A stretch of 64,000 nucleotides of DNA, from contig JARGXX010000116.1 in NCBI GenBank assembly GCA_030374765.1, forward strand, positions 620,001-684,000, given 5' to 3'. The notes below the pieces were generated by a model that searched no databases, was not told where the DNA came from, and saw only the letters and a program-made list of their open reading frames with translations. Shown here piece by piece: positions 34,201-45,932 of the stretch. Both the position numbers and the translations under genes were made by a program. The DNA is from Agarophyton chilense. Lineage: Eukaryota; Rhodophyta; Florideophyceae; Gracilariales; Gracilariaceae. Positions within the stretch are counted from its first letter, which is position 1; each line of letters begins with the position of its first letter.

Positions 34201-35213
34201 CGCAGGACCTATGGCAATCCGCACGGAATTGTACATCGTGTGCACAGATCCGAGGGTCTTGCGCCAACCCTCAGGCCAAACTGAAGCTCTTCCCCGCGGC
34301 AGATCCAGTGGAATTTGTCGCAATGGATATAATTGGGCCTTTGCCTAAGTCGTCCCATGGGAAACGGTTTGTTTTGGTTATAACCGATAGGTTTACCAAA
34401 CTTACCCAAGCCGTACCCCTAGGAAATAAAACGGCCAAGGATATCGCCACGGCCTGCGTGTCCAACTGGGTATATCCATATGGCATGCCAATGTACTTCC
34501 TTACGGAAAACGGCAGCCAGTTTGTATCCAAATTCTTCTCGCATGTCTGTGCTATCTTAGGTATCAAACATGTAACCACCACGTCGTACCACCCGCAAAT
34601 CAATGGCCAAGCCCAATGCTTTAACCGCACCCTTCTGGACCGATTGGCGCACCACATTTGGGAGCACTAATTGGACTGGGACAAAGACGTTGAGCCACTG
34701 GTTGATGCCTACAACACGCAGGTGCATGCTTCCACAGGGATAACGCCTTTCGACTTAACGCTAACGAGAGCGCCGCCACCGATAGCTGTCGATCTTCAGG
34801 AATCGATCATACCCCAGGACATAAGCGAAAAAATGACTCCGACCCAGGCGAAGCGCTACTGGAGCCGACGCATTGAACGCATTCTCCAATCGGTCAAAAC
34901 TGTACTAACCAAAGCCCAACGGCGTTACAAGTGCAATTTCGACAAAGCCGTTTGGAACAAACCGACCTTTGGGAAAGGAGACCTGTTTTACCTGGACTGG
35001 CCACCGAAGGACAGTGAGGAATTCGAGGACACTACGCAGAAGCTCTTACCCCGCTCTACGGGACCACACAAAGTCCTTAAGGCCAATGATAACACCGTAG
35101 CTTTACTCATTGACGGCCTACAGAACACTGTGTCTATTGACCGCGAGACACGAGCTCCCAGCTCCTCCGGATTACGAACGTCCCAGCCCCCTAGCCCAAC
35201 GGAAGCACTATGA
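31212..35213 (+). pseudogene. pol: E4 pol with inactive integrase
   Basis: In order: protease (VMDTGTGPNLVHP); reverse transcriptase in frame 2 (VDYRKLNAVTKRES, STLDANSEYWQI, YLDDVIIFS at about 32897); RNase H in frame 0 (DTDASDVQVGGALL, TDHDSFRWLL); and integrase (FVAMDIIGPL). Integrase lacks two catalytic residues: the second Asp reads FLTENGSQF and the Glu position reads GQAQCFNRTL. Stops occur at several sites and at least two frame changes are needed. The tail ends at 35213. Confidence 0.85.
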
Positions 35214-35380
35214 CCTCAGGTAAGCACTCAAGTCTCCACACCCCCTAAGGCAGTTCCCGAGGACTCGACTAGCCCCACGGACACGATGGCCAAGGCAAAC
35301 TACGATGACCCATCGCTCCCAACTGACTCCGATGCATTCGCCCCTCTGGACCACACTCTGCATCCGAAGGATGAACACCA

Positions 35381-35530
35381 ACCGGAATATGTGATTGAGC
35401 GCATCATCTCCGCTGGTATGTGAGAAGATGGAACTATGCCCTATCGCGTTCGTTGGTTCGGCTTCACCCCTGAGGAAGATACTTGGCAAGAGCCTCAAAC
35501 CATTCCTGCTAATTTCACCGCCCGCTATTG
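35381..35530 (+). pseudogene. E4 chromodomain with in-frame stop, tandem repeat behind it
   Basis: The plus frame reads YVIERIISAGM, a TGA, then MPYRVRWFGFTPEEDTWQEP, a chromodomain with its cage residues kept. Immediately after, an approximately 52-bp unit encoding RRVSHAERGLQEGA is tandemly repeated (about 35526-35625), and a Pro/Thr/Arg-rich tail follows. Confidence 0.7.
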
Positions 35531-35788
35531 GCGCAGAGTCAGCCACGCGGAGCGAGGCCTTCAGGAGGGGGCACTCAATTGGCGCAGAATCAGCCACTCG
35601 GAGCGCGGCCTTTAGGAGGGGGCAACCATTGGTCCGAATAATCCAACCATTGGCCCGAATAATCCCAAAACGCCTCCCAAACCGCCTCCCGACACGACGG
35701 TTCGCCGGAGCACGACGGTTCGTCGAAGCTCCCGCATCAGGGAACAAAGTCAGTCCTCCGGAGACAGCTGAGGAAGACCCCGGACGCT

Positions 35789-36317
35789 CTAAAAAAGAGA
35801 CACCGTCCCGGGGCACGCACATTTGAGATACAAGAACGACATTGGGATGTCACCATCGAAAACTTCGCGGTCACTCAAATTGAGACCATACCGGGCATCC
35901 AAGTTGGCAGTAATCCTCTGGGACATCGCCTGCACATTCTGCTGCAAAAGATTGACCATGGCGGTCTTCAGATCCTGACCCTGTTGGACAACCACGGCGT
36001 AGCGCACCGAGCGACGCGCCGAAGACTAGGCTTTCCTTAGGACTGTCGCAATGTCCATCGAGGCAATAATTCTAACGGGACGGCAGAAGGGCAGGACGCA
36101 CTGCCCGCGGATTTTGTCCGATGGTTTGTTCATAGCAGCCACCGGGGCGCTCATAAGGCACTTGGTATCCCAAGGAGCTCCCCGCTTGGTTGTTCGAAGC
36201 CATGGTGCCGCTGCCCACAGGTTGGTCCTCCGGGAAATGGATCGGGACACTGAGGGAAGCGACATAGTCCGGAGGGAGAATGGCATATCCGACGGGCTTA
36301 TAAGGCGAACGCGGCAT
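35789..36317 (-). other. Possible antisense coding remnant in E4
   Basis: Between the chromodomain and polypurine tract, minus-strand frames look protein-like: 36317-36072 (MPRSPYKPVGYAILPPDYVA, Pro/Gly/Gln-rich) and 36007-35789 (helical, with NLLQQNVQAMSQRITANLD). They lie where E1 and E2 carry their antisense gene, but I see no sequence match to those proteins and a frame change would be needed to join them. Confidence 0.3.
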
Positions 36318-36820
36318 CGCGCGCGACTAATGGAGGAATACTGCGAAGGTAAGAAGGAAAGATGAAACCTAATCGGGCAGGATGACTGACGTGACCTTGA
36401 ATGGACGAAGCGCGCATCGTGGTTCACGGCGGACAACGCGCGTAGGTTCGCCCAAGGAATACCGAAGGAAAGGAAAAGCGGCAAGGAACCCCCCCCCCCC
36501 GGTGCGCGTACAGTACCTCAGGTGAACTAATTGCCAACCTGGCGCCAAGGGTCAGCTCTTACGCACTGGTACCCCCGAGAATGGTGGCGATGCGACGCCC
36601 CGTCGCGCCCACTGGTAACAAGAACAACTAACCTCCGGACTGGTCATGTGACGCCGACATGTCGGGCACGGCATCTCTCGTGTGCAGGCCATTAGGACGC
36701 TCAGGATCACGACGTTCCAGCCCTGAAGGCAAGATCAGAGGTTCACCCATAGGTCCAACTAGAGCCAGACCCCTAGGAAGATGTGAGGCAATTTGGACTT
36801 CACCGTGGCGGTCGAATCCT

Positions 36821-36830
36821 AAGGAGGGAG
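36821..36830 (+). promoter_or_regulatory. E4 polypurine tract
   Basis: AAGGAGGGAG lies three bases before the right LTR. Confidence 0.75.
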
Positions 36831-36833
36831 ATA

Positions 36834-37328
36834 TGTGAAGGAGCGAAAATACCGGTTGAACCCAATAAGCCACCGGGCCCTGAAGGATCTTGCAGGTGAC
36901 ACGTGTATGGGTCGAACTCGGCCGCCGGGCCCTGGATCTTGCATATGACACGTGTACGGGTCAACCTCAGGTGGACTCATGTACATTATTATTTTTATTT
37001 AATTAGTGTAATAGATTAACACTACAGTGCCATGGAGATCTCAGCGCCTCGCCAACACTATTTACTTGGCTCGAATGACGCTTCTCCCTTAGAGTAAAGT
37101 AGGCACCGTTAGGATACTAAATAACCCCCTTTGGTATATTAGTTCCACCCTTTGGTCTTCAAACCATCGTTTCCGTAGCTCCAACCTGTAGGACTAGGCA
37201 GTAAACGCCAGCCCATTGCACCAAGTACTCTGGGAGTGCAGCCGTCAAGGATTCAAACTGTAGGACCCGCTCTACCAAGCTACATTAGGTGGAGACCAGT
37301 ATGCTGACCCACCAGTCATTGCGTTACA
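36834..37328 (+). repeat. LTR shared by E4 and E5
   Basis: The 495-bp LTR begins TGTGAAGGAGCG and ends GCGTTACA. It is longer than the left copy mainly through an internal duplication of about 47 bp near 36880-36965, where CCGGGCCCTG and ACACGTGTA recur. Confidence 0.85.
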
Positions 37329-37454
37329 TTTTGACCTCCCGACTTGGAAACCCCTAGGAATAATTGAGCTGACCGCTTAAAAAAAAGAAGTATACGGATT
37401 CAAGCCTTTGGTTTACTTCTTCAACGGACCAGAAGCACAAAAGAAACAGCCATC

Positions 37455-40440
37455 ATGGATGCAGAAAACAGACAGAACCGACCAAACCATAGGCCTCTTA
37501 CGGCAGGACAAGTTGCGACTACGACGCCGACGATGTCTCCTGACCCTCAGGTTGATACCATTAAAGACCGCAGGAGCACGAGAAGCCAGCCGCAAGAAGT
37601 ACTGACCCCCCTGAACTACCCTGAATGGGTTCGCCGAGAACCAAAGACACCCCAAAGTGAACCCCGCCAGACCGAAGGAATTAGAAAGAACATGCCCGCA
37701 GGGCTTGGCCACTTTCTCTGGACCCGTCTCTGTGAGCTTTGCTTAGCCCATGTGGATTCCATTGTGGACATGTGCCTGGCTACGGCGATCGCTGACCATA
37801 CGGATTACCTCATTACGATAATAGTCCCTAAGATGATGGTAGATGAATTATTCATAGACTCCCTCCTAGAAGTCGTTCAAGGAGCAGTCACCATCCAAGC
37901 AGGAAATGCGGTCCCTAGGACCGCTCCACAAGTCAACCATCCAGTTTCCATATGGCAAACCTCTACAAAATCCCCAAGAAGCGCGGTATTACACTCCCCT
38001 CGCCGATAGCACCATCCGGAAATGTAATAGAAATTCAATCTAAGAGCAGAAGGGAAGCTTTGCGTCTAGAAGAGAGACAGATTGGTCAACCCAAAAGAAC
38101 ATTATGTGATACAGCGACCTCAGGGCTCCATCGGATCTGATAGAAAGATCGATCCTTTAGGTACCCATTCCGCTGGAAAGAAACGAAAAACCCACAAGAG
38201 AAACAAGCACAGAAAGAGTAAAAGAAGAGACCAGTCAGACACAAAAATGATTCCAAATCGGCCCCGACCGAAATGACCGACTTGGAAGTGAATGAGGCTG
38301 CCGATCGAGATCTCAAACCACTGAAAACGACAAACCAACTTTTCTTTTAGGTTCTAGACTACCGGAATTAGCGGCTGGCCGACAGGTCCCCGAAATATTC
38401 TAGTTCGGTGTCTCAAAGAGTCGCCAAGTTGGCCAAACGGATGCAACTAATCATTACGAACAAGTTGTCGGGTTCCGATCCCATTGCTGTCCTTAGGTTT
38501 CTCTCAGTTAGTTCCTTCCGGCCTGTGATTAGAACGGTATCCACGAGGGCGCCGCTCTGTACTTTCTCCAATTCTTTCTCACAGGACAGGCACGTGACCG
38601 AGTGGTTTCGAAGATATCTAGCACGACTGACCTCGTGAATGCTCAAGACCGTGAGCTCCTCTGATCATATCCTCGGGTTGTTCATTACCTCTTGGGAACC
38701 TATGTCACGGATGACTTTATAATGGTCGCCCACCAGGAAGTGATATTCTTTAGGCAGAGCTACAACATGACCAAATCGGCTTTCGCAGACGAACTGAGGA
38801 AGAAGGCTTACCGATGTGGAAACGTTATTTCCGAGGAAAGGCTTAAACGTCATTTCATCACGGGATTACTCCCTTTTGTTAGGACACGTGTCCATAATTA
38901 CCACACGGAAAATCCGCAATACTCCTTCCGACGGCTCGTCACATATGCCGAAGGTTACGGCGAAACCTACAGGATTTCCTGTCGCAAAGCTGATATATCC
39001 AGAAGACACGCAACTCCATTGCGTGAACCAAACAAAGCCCATTTGGTTAGCTCCACGGAATCGGACGTGGATTCATCACTCCAGTATGCCGACTCTGGAG
39101 ATATCCTCACGGTTAATTTCAGAGTCCCTTCTTCTGAGACCCCATCATATACCTTTCAGGGAATCATGGCGACCACTGGACCATCCACACCCAATTCATT
39201 CCCCTTTCCACCCCGCAAGGACGTTTTTTGTTCTCTCACCAAGGGCTGGCTTCCTCTGTCTGGCCATGGTCCAGCCCTGTGACTGCACGAGATATCTACC
39301 TGAGAATGCAGGCAAGCATCTCCTAGCTTTAAGGAAAGAGGAGTACAAGGTGCGAAGATCCGAAGGAATGTTTAACAGGGCACAGCAACGAGTCACAGGA
39401 ACACCTTGAAGCTCCCTCTATGCCACCCCTCCGGATACCCCAATGAAAGCCCCACCGGTCCATGCCATTGTAGACCTCACGGACGACTCCGAAGAGGAAC
39501 CCCATCCTCAGGAAGAAATGAAAACCCCATCGGAAAACGCTTAGAGGGTCGACGTGAATCTAATCCTCCCTCTTTAAGTCCATTCCTCAACCAACTGGAC
39601 GTCCAGGAGCCAAAGAGCTCCTCACCTCCCAATAAAAATCACAACAATTGGACCACTCAGAATAGAACAGAATTTGAAGGCAGTAACGACCCTGTCTGTA
39701 TTCTCAGGAAGGAGAATTATAATGTTCGGGTAACAATGGGACTACTTTTTAACAGCTTCCGAGTGGCCACAGCCGTATTGGACACAGGCCCTGGTCTCAA
39801 TCTGGTCCATTCTAAGCTAGTCTCATTTGGTTGGAAATATTTCGTTAAGGCAATGAAGACCACCAGCATTACCGATGCATCACGTAGATCAATGGATATT
39901 AATGGGATAGTACCACTTTACATACGCTTAGGACGATTCAAAGTCTGCACGTGGTTTTTTTATGTCCTAACTTGGGCGCTGATGCAGTCCTAGAGACCTT
40001 TTTCATCGATCGATACATTAAGACCATTTATCCAGGCCTTACGGAAGTTGCGTTCTATCGGACATCTTCCATCTCCATAATTGGTTCCGCCCCAGGGCCA
40101 GGAGCTCACCTCTAACGAGCATTATCTCCGAAGATACTAAGTCCAATAAGGTTCGCTTATCGAAGGCAATAACGATACCCCCGATGACCCAGATCCCAGT
40201 ATTGGTCCATTTTGGGTCCTCAGGTCTCGTGGCGATACAGAATCATCCGAAAACGGTTCTGAAGCGCCTCACCTTAAGGGCCTATGGAGTAATGGACATC
40301 CGCCCCCACAGGCCCTTTTTGGTCACGATTCGCAACTTCCGAGTTAGGCCCGTACGGTTACCTAAAGGTACAGTGATTGGTATCACTATACCTGCCTCTG
40401 TGGTCATTATAGAGGCCCAATTAGATAAATTTTGAACAAC
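37455..40440 (+). pseudogene. E5 gag and protease relic
   Basis: ATG 37455 begins MDAENRQNRPNHRPLTAGQ, close to the E4 gag start. The frame changes several times (37455-38276, 38408-38638, 38692-39282, 39406-39993, 40184-40435). A protease segment keeps VLDTGPGLNLVHS, and the last piece is the linker before reverse transcriptase. No intact product is possible. Confidence 0.75.
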
Positions 40441-40569
40441 AACTTTTGACGAGGACCTAGACTCTTGGGAGGGGACAGTCGCTATCGGCGTAGAATTCGA
40501 ATCTTATAGTCTCCAGGTGATCGACCTCCTGAAGGAATACCAGACCATCCCTAGTGGGGATCTGGGCAC

Positions 40570-41169
40570 TGTATTTGGGCCACCTGGGTGCAAATAGAAT
40601 TTATTAAATTTCTTTTTGATATGTCTGAAAAGCGCCAGACAGGAGTGCGCTTAGAGTGCACTTAATGTCTATGCACTCCTTGCACACCCTACTGACATAC
40701 TTATGACATCATATTGCGACACATGTATATCACCTACAAACAAGTGTTCCAGAATCGCTGGTATCGCATAACTTATTAAAGTATAATCCGCTTCTTTCAT
40801 GTTCAAACGCTAGATTTTGAAAGAAGTCTTTGGGTGTCCAATTTGATACTCCAATGAGGAGCAGGGACGTTTTTTTGAGTATAAAATGACAGCTTGGTGT
40901 ACAAAATCTTTGGTTATTGATATCAACACTGTTAACAGAGTGATACGCTTACCATTCAGTTATCGATTCCCGGCAGTACTCTTGTAGCCCCATCATTAGA
41001 AGCCTGTGAAGGTTTCATAAGAAATTCAAACCTTATCCTCGGGTCGATTAAGTGCATACGAACCGCGTCCCTTCCTTTTTCTGTGCCAGTGTGTCCTGGC
41101 GGATACCTATGCTCAACAACAACAACAACATGTCAACTTAGAACAGAAATGCCTTCTGTAGTTTGTCGC
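40570..41169. other. Noncoding stretch beyond E5
   Basis: Sequence similarity to E4 ends near 40569. The stretch is AT-rich with no recognisable gene and has a short CAA microsatellite near 41114-41130. It may be the 3' side of the decayed transposase element on the minus strand. Confidence 0.4.
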
Positions 41170-42983
41170 TTAAATGCGCATCGTATGATTCGGAGGACGA
41201 ATAGTTGATCTTTCCCCCCCCCCTAGAATTCCGGAAGCCCAAGGACTCAGAATAACCGTGTACTTACCCACACAGGCAAATTTCTGAACTGAATCTTGGT
41301 TGAATTTAAAGTCAAAGATATAGTTAATACGCCCGTAGTAGACATTCAAAGTCCCAACCGCGCCGTCCATTTCCACAGCTACATAAGAAGAAGCACGGGA
41401 TCTAGCATTGCTCTGATAGGTGGACATTTCGAGCACTGCCTCTCTCTGATTGTACTTCAAACTATGGACAAATCCTATGGCCTCAACACAAGTGACCAGT
41501 CTGTTAGCATCTGTCGCTGACATGGAGCTCTTTTTAGAAAAGAAGTCAGCAAGTACTTGGCGAAGACTTGGAGCACCTTGTTCCACAACACCCACGTTCA
41601 CAATTCGGAATAGGCCTCTAAGGTCATACACACCGTATCCGACGAATGTCTCTTCTCCACTGGCATCATTAAATGGGATGCTGTAAAAGGCCTGTAACTT
41701 TCTGCGAACATCAGCCTCCTGGATATAGATGCAGCTGCTCGATACATCGCGTGATTTCGTTGATTGATCCACCCAATGAAATTCTCCACCCAGTATTGTG
41801 AGGCATTTCGCAATGGCCCACAATTTCTGATGCACTCTTGTATGTGTAACAACAAGTGGAGAAAATAATTTGAGAGAAGAACTCTAGAAATGTCATTTCG
41901 GACAAAGTACAGCTCATAATTTTGAATGAACTCCAGAACAGTTGACTGCAGTTCGTCAAATTCTGAATGAATTGACGCCCAGAAGAAGGTGTCCACTACT
42001 TGCGGGAACCGATAAAGAACATTCAAGTACGTTCGCGGAAGATGGCCGTCAAAGATTACTAAAATGTCAAAGAGAGTGAACTGCTTGTGCTCCGCTGTTT
42101 TCTATTGTCTGAAGCCCGTGAGCTGCCTTGGAGAAGAAGATATTTGAAAACACACTCCGTTCTTGAATAAGAGGAGTTCTTCTCCTAGCACTTTTATCTT
42201 TGCGTTATTCAGAGCATACTCCTAAGAACTGCCGCTGAGAATCAATTACATTAACTGCATTTGCACGTTATAGGAAAGGTGCATTATATCAATAGAAATA
42301 GAATGGTATGGTGCTATTATTGACAACCTGAATAAAACAGATCTGTTCTGAATTCCCATCTCCGTAGCAATGTTTTGCCTCTTCCGTTCATTTCGAGAAT
42401 CATCCTGTTTCTTGAAAACGTTCTCAATTGATTGTAAATTTCTTGAATTCGGATGTAACGTTGAATTTTATGCTTGAGATCGTTGCGATCTCGACACGTC
42501 TCGATATATATGCATAAAGGATAATACTAATGTGCGGAATACACCCCTCTTATGTCACAATATCGGCATGGGAATCTTGCATTGTGGCCGGCAAAGCCTG
42601 TGACGTTCATCAGTGCGGCTAACTCACCAGTAAGCATGGGCGAATGAATCTGCACTTTTCTGGTTCTGCCATCGAAAAAACGCACTGTCATACCACCGTC
42701 CGTCTGAGTTTGTAGGACTTCGTTCACCAAGGGATTAAAGTACGACTTTCAGTCCTTAGGCTTCATTTCATCAGTAACTATAGAAAGCGGGAGAACGTTA
42801 TTGACCCGGTATCTGCAAAAGGGACCCGAGTTTAGCCGAACAGCGTGTAGTATTATACTATGTCGGGGAATCCAATGGGTTGGTTTTTCGCGAAGTCGCG
42901 GTTGGAACTCATAAGTGAGTGACGTCATCAAACTTGTGATATGAAACGGCACACCGCGTAGGATGCCAGGAGGCAGGGTACAG
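41170..42983 (-). pseudogene. Decayed CACTA/Plavaka-like transposase, cut by E2
   Basis: Reading leftwards from the E2 LTR, the minus strand gives LPLSIVTDEMKPKD, an in-frame TGA, then SYFNPLVNEVL and the Cys-rich segment VTGFAGHNARFPCRYCDIRG, typical of TNP2-type transposases. After a gap, 42026-41598 gives NYFLHLLLHIQECIRNCGPLR and ENFIGWINQRNH, the pattern of the DUF4218-like region (LHL..I..FGPL...FE..NG). In a shifted frame, 41835-41170 carries the C-terminal part with GTLNVYYGRINYIFDF. At least one frameshift and several stops are present. The insertion of E2 at 42984 removed or displaced the N-terminal part. Confidence 0.65.
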
Positions 42984-43512
42984 TGTTGGGACACGTGGTA
43001 TCACGAGTGGAGTGGCTTGCAACGGGGCATGTAGTGGCGATCCACGTGGCTGGTTTTACTACCCTTTGTAGCTAGACGTCCATTAGGGACCATACCCATA
43101 CAGTGGTTTGGCTAAGTGGCTGAACAATGGGTATTATTTATATATTTATTTGGGCACTCACCCTGGCACACAGTATATAGTGTACCAGAGGTGAGCACCG
43201 ACTGCAAGTAAAGGAGACAACACGGGCATCATGACTATTCTGTTCCCCGCTTAGGATTCCTCAACCGGAGATCCGGACGAGCCATAATAGATAGTCAGCC
43301 CCCAACCCCTTCACGAGCCGTCTTGTACCTACGTCCCATCAACGTTTTACAGTTGCACTGTTCACCCTCGCTAGCGAGTAGTGGCCTTACACCCCACTTC
43401 CAGCTCGCTGGTGTTGTAGCTCTACCACCCCGTTTTACTTCGCCGCAAGCGACCATCGGCAGTCCGAACGCTGTCGCAGGTGTCTGCTCTCTCCGTTACA
43501 GCGGATACTACA
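42984..43512 (+). repeat. E2 5' LTR
   Basis: A 529-bp LTR begins TGTTGGGACACG and ends GGATACTACA. Its limits follow from the break in the older transposase frame on the left and the primer-binding site on the right. The five bases before it are TACAG. Confidence 0.7.
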
Positions 43513-43514
43513 AG

Positions 43515-43532
43515 TGGTCTCCCGACTTAGAA
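43515..43532 (+). promoter_or_regulatory. E2 primer-binding site
   Basis: TGGTCTCCCGACTTAGAA lies two bases after the LTR, identical over 18 bases to the E1 site. Confidence 0.8.
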
Positions 43533-43727
43533 CCACTGTGGTCAGCTGCACTGAACAATTCGTTCCTGGAACGTGGAATCGATATCGATACTTGGAACAA
43601 GTGGAATCACTACAGTTGTTGTTTATCAAACCACCTTTGGCAATTTCGGAATTCATAGTGGTTGAACAAGTGGTCGAGAAGTCGAAGACACCATTTGGTT
43701 CGCACCTGGACTCAGGTTTGGTCTAGG

Positions 43728-45882
43728 ATGCCGAAAAGCCGAAGCCAGTCGAGTACTGGTCGCCCCGGTCCTGCGGGACCACCCCCGAAACCGAGGCTCG
43801 CGCCATCTGTTGAATCCCTAGAGCCGCTTTATCGTCAAGCGATGTCGCGCTCTCGCTCGGTGAATGATGAACGAGATCTCTCGGATGTACCGGCCCCTGT
43901 GGCAGCGGCAGTCAAGCCCACCACAGAAGCCGTAGTTGACCCTGAGTTCGTCGGACCTCAAGAAGAGGATGATTTGCGCAGGGAAGTGCGTCGTCCCAAG
44001 TCTGAGTCGAGCCCTTCGCGTGTGCGCATGGTTGCGTTGGAATCGAAGATCGCTGCTCTTATCGCTGATGTCGAAGAATTACGCAGTGCGCATCAAGCAC
44101 TCGTTCGTCAAGACTATAGGAAGCAGGTCTCTGCCACATTGAAAACACTACGTGAGGATTTGAACCATCTACTGGAGAGGTACAGGAATACGCCCGATGC
44201 GCTACCCGGCTTAACCGTGGATGTAGAGGAAGTCCTCACTCGAGTTAACCCTCTTTCAGAACGCCTGGAGGCGGCAGTTCATGCACAGACTGCTGCTAAA
44301 CCAGTCATGCTGGAAGTGGAAGGAGCTTCTTTGAAGGAAGCTCGTTTGAAGAAGTCGAAGTCATGACGTAAGAAGCGGAAGTCCGCACGTGATTCGAGTG
44401 ATGAATTTTCAAGTACGGAGGGTTTCAGTTCCAGTACTGATGATTCTGATGATTCAGATACGTCAGATGATGACGACAGTGATGATGGTCATCGAAGGGC
44501 CCGATCTCGGAAGAAGAACACCTCTTCGTGGTTAATGAGAAAAAAAGGCTCACCTTACAGAGGATTGAAGGTGCTCCCGTGCACGAATCCGCTTTATCGG
44601 AAGGTCCTAAATTACAGGTACTACCGTCTGAAGGTGAAGAATAAGAAGCGCTCAGGACGCGAAACCGCGAAGGTGAAGGGTCACATCAAACGATTGAAGA
44701 TCGGCCTTCATGATTTAACATTTGATGGGAAAACCCCCCATTCTCGTTATCGAGTTTCTCACTGGATTCGTTGCCGAAGCAGACACTCTAGAGATGAGTG
44801 AACCACAGACATTTGTGTCTTTACCACACATCCTGAAGCGTTTTTCTTTAGAGCAATATCGTTCCGTGTGCGGATCATTGACAGCCGATGAAGGCGGCGT
44901 TACCTCATGGCCAGAGGCGGTGCAGTATTTGCTGCGCAGTTACGCGACTTCAAACGCGATACGTCAGGCGATCCTGGACCTAAGGTATGTGACCCAAAAG
45001 CCTGAGCAGGGCGAAGCTGAGTACAGCTCAAGGCTTGACAAAGCTTCAGTCCGCTGTGGAAAAGTACACTCGACGGAGGACAAGATTACCTTGTGCATCG
45101 ACGGGCTGGACCCGAGCATCAAGTCGTTGGTAGCTCGATATCGAGAGAAGCATGGAAGTGTCTCCTTTTTGGAGTTAGTTCAGTTTGCGAAAGCTGAAGG
45201 AGACGCGGCCAGAGTGCGTGGAAGCCCGAGTCGTTCAGTGGCTTTTGGAACCTCAATAGGTAAGGAGAAGATCTCCGCCAGAGTTAATCAGCGCAGCAAA
45301 CTGCTACATCTAGAATCTCCAGTGCACTCACGAGATTCGTCGTTGGCACCAAAAGGGAGTGACTCGCATGAGGAGGCGGTCCATTTAATGGAATATACGG
45401 ACTCTTCTGTACCTACAGTGGATCTCCCACACTCGGAGTCTCAGTACGAGAAAGCCCTAATGGCTATGGAGGGCCGTCGCCCTATGTACCGTTCCTACAC
45501 GGTGCCACTACAAGGAGGTTTTCAGAACGGGAAACCCGGATGGGTGGATACTCGCACGGCATACCGTTCACAACCTATGTTGACCAACCGTCGTGACGGT
45601 TTGATATGTTATTCATGTTATGGAAAACACCGTTTGATTGCAGAATGCACGCTTCCTGCAAAGGATCTGAGTCGTATCATGACGAATTATGAAGCACTCT
45701 CTGAAGAGGAAAGGAGCCGCTTACCGGCGGGCATGTATTGGAAAGCCAAAACTTGGTTTTCTCAGACACCAATGCGCCGGAAGGACAAGCCGGTTGCTCC
45801 GAATTCTGAAGTGGTACAACCCGGAACCCCGGTAGGAAGAGACGCCTTTGAGGCGAATAAGCCGGTGCAACCGGAAAACTAA
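43728..45882 (+). pseudogene. gag: E2 gag
   Basis: It starts at ATG 43728 (MPKSRSQSSTGRPGPAG). The N-terminal part is Pro/Arg-rich with a coiled coil (LESKIAALIADVEELRSAHQ) as in E1. TGA 44364-44366 interrupts it, followed in the same frame by a Ser/Asp-rich linker and the core. A one-base change in a run of Cs near 44734-44739 shifts the frame into 44722-45882, where the core continues (LVIEFLTGFVAEADTLEM). A zinc knuckle of variant spacing, CYSCYGKHRLIAEC, is near the end. Gag ends in TAA directly at the pol junction. Confidence 0.85.
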
Positions 45883-45932
45883 GTGAGGGAGCCCCTAGGG
45901 GGTCGGCACTAGTCGATCCCGTAGTGCTGACC
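45873..45932 (+). promoter_or_regulatory. E2 gag-pol -1 frameshift site with stem-loop
   Basis: Gag ends GGAAAAC-TAA and the pol frame is -1 and open across the stop. Eighteen bases after the stop, GGTCGGCACTA (45901-45911) can pair with TAGTGCTGACC (45922-45932), ten Watson-Crick pairs and one G-U, with a 10-base loop. Position and strength fit a programmed frameshift stimulator. Confidence 0.55.

Larger units (their letters stand above)
28566..37328 (+). mobile_element. Ty3/gypsy chromovirus E4
   Basis: The order is 5' LTR (28566-29012), primer-binding site, gag, pol, chromodomain, an approximately 1.3-kb region with minus-strand coding potential, polypurine tract and right LTR (36834-37328). 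The right LTR is also the left LTR of a truncated tandem copy, E5, so no target duplication can be checked. Gag and pol contain several stops and shifts, and the integrase has lost catalytic residues, so the copy is dead. Confidence 0.85.
36834..40569 (+). mobile_element. Truncated tandem gypsy copy E5
   Basis: It starts with the LTR it shares with E4, followed by a primer-binding-like site (37332-37349), gag and protease, and stops at about 40569, just before the reverse transcriptase, in the segment equivalent to LGTIRATTHR of E4. No right LTR follows. Confidence 0.75.

Noticed and set aside
35208-35822. A 204-codon minus-strand frame opposite the E4 chromodomain tail
   Set aside because: The plus strand here encodes a recognisable chromodomain and its repeat tail, so the minus frame is a shadow made by the tandem repeat.
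36026-36484. Arg/Ser-rich minus frame of 152 codons in E4
   Set aside because: It overlaps a more protein-like frame (36317-36072) and its composition is that of an out-of-frame reading.
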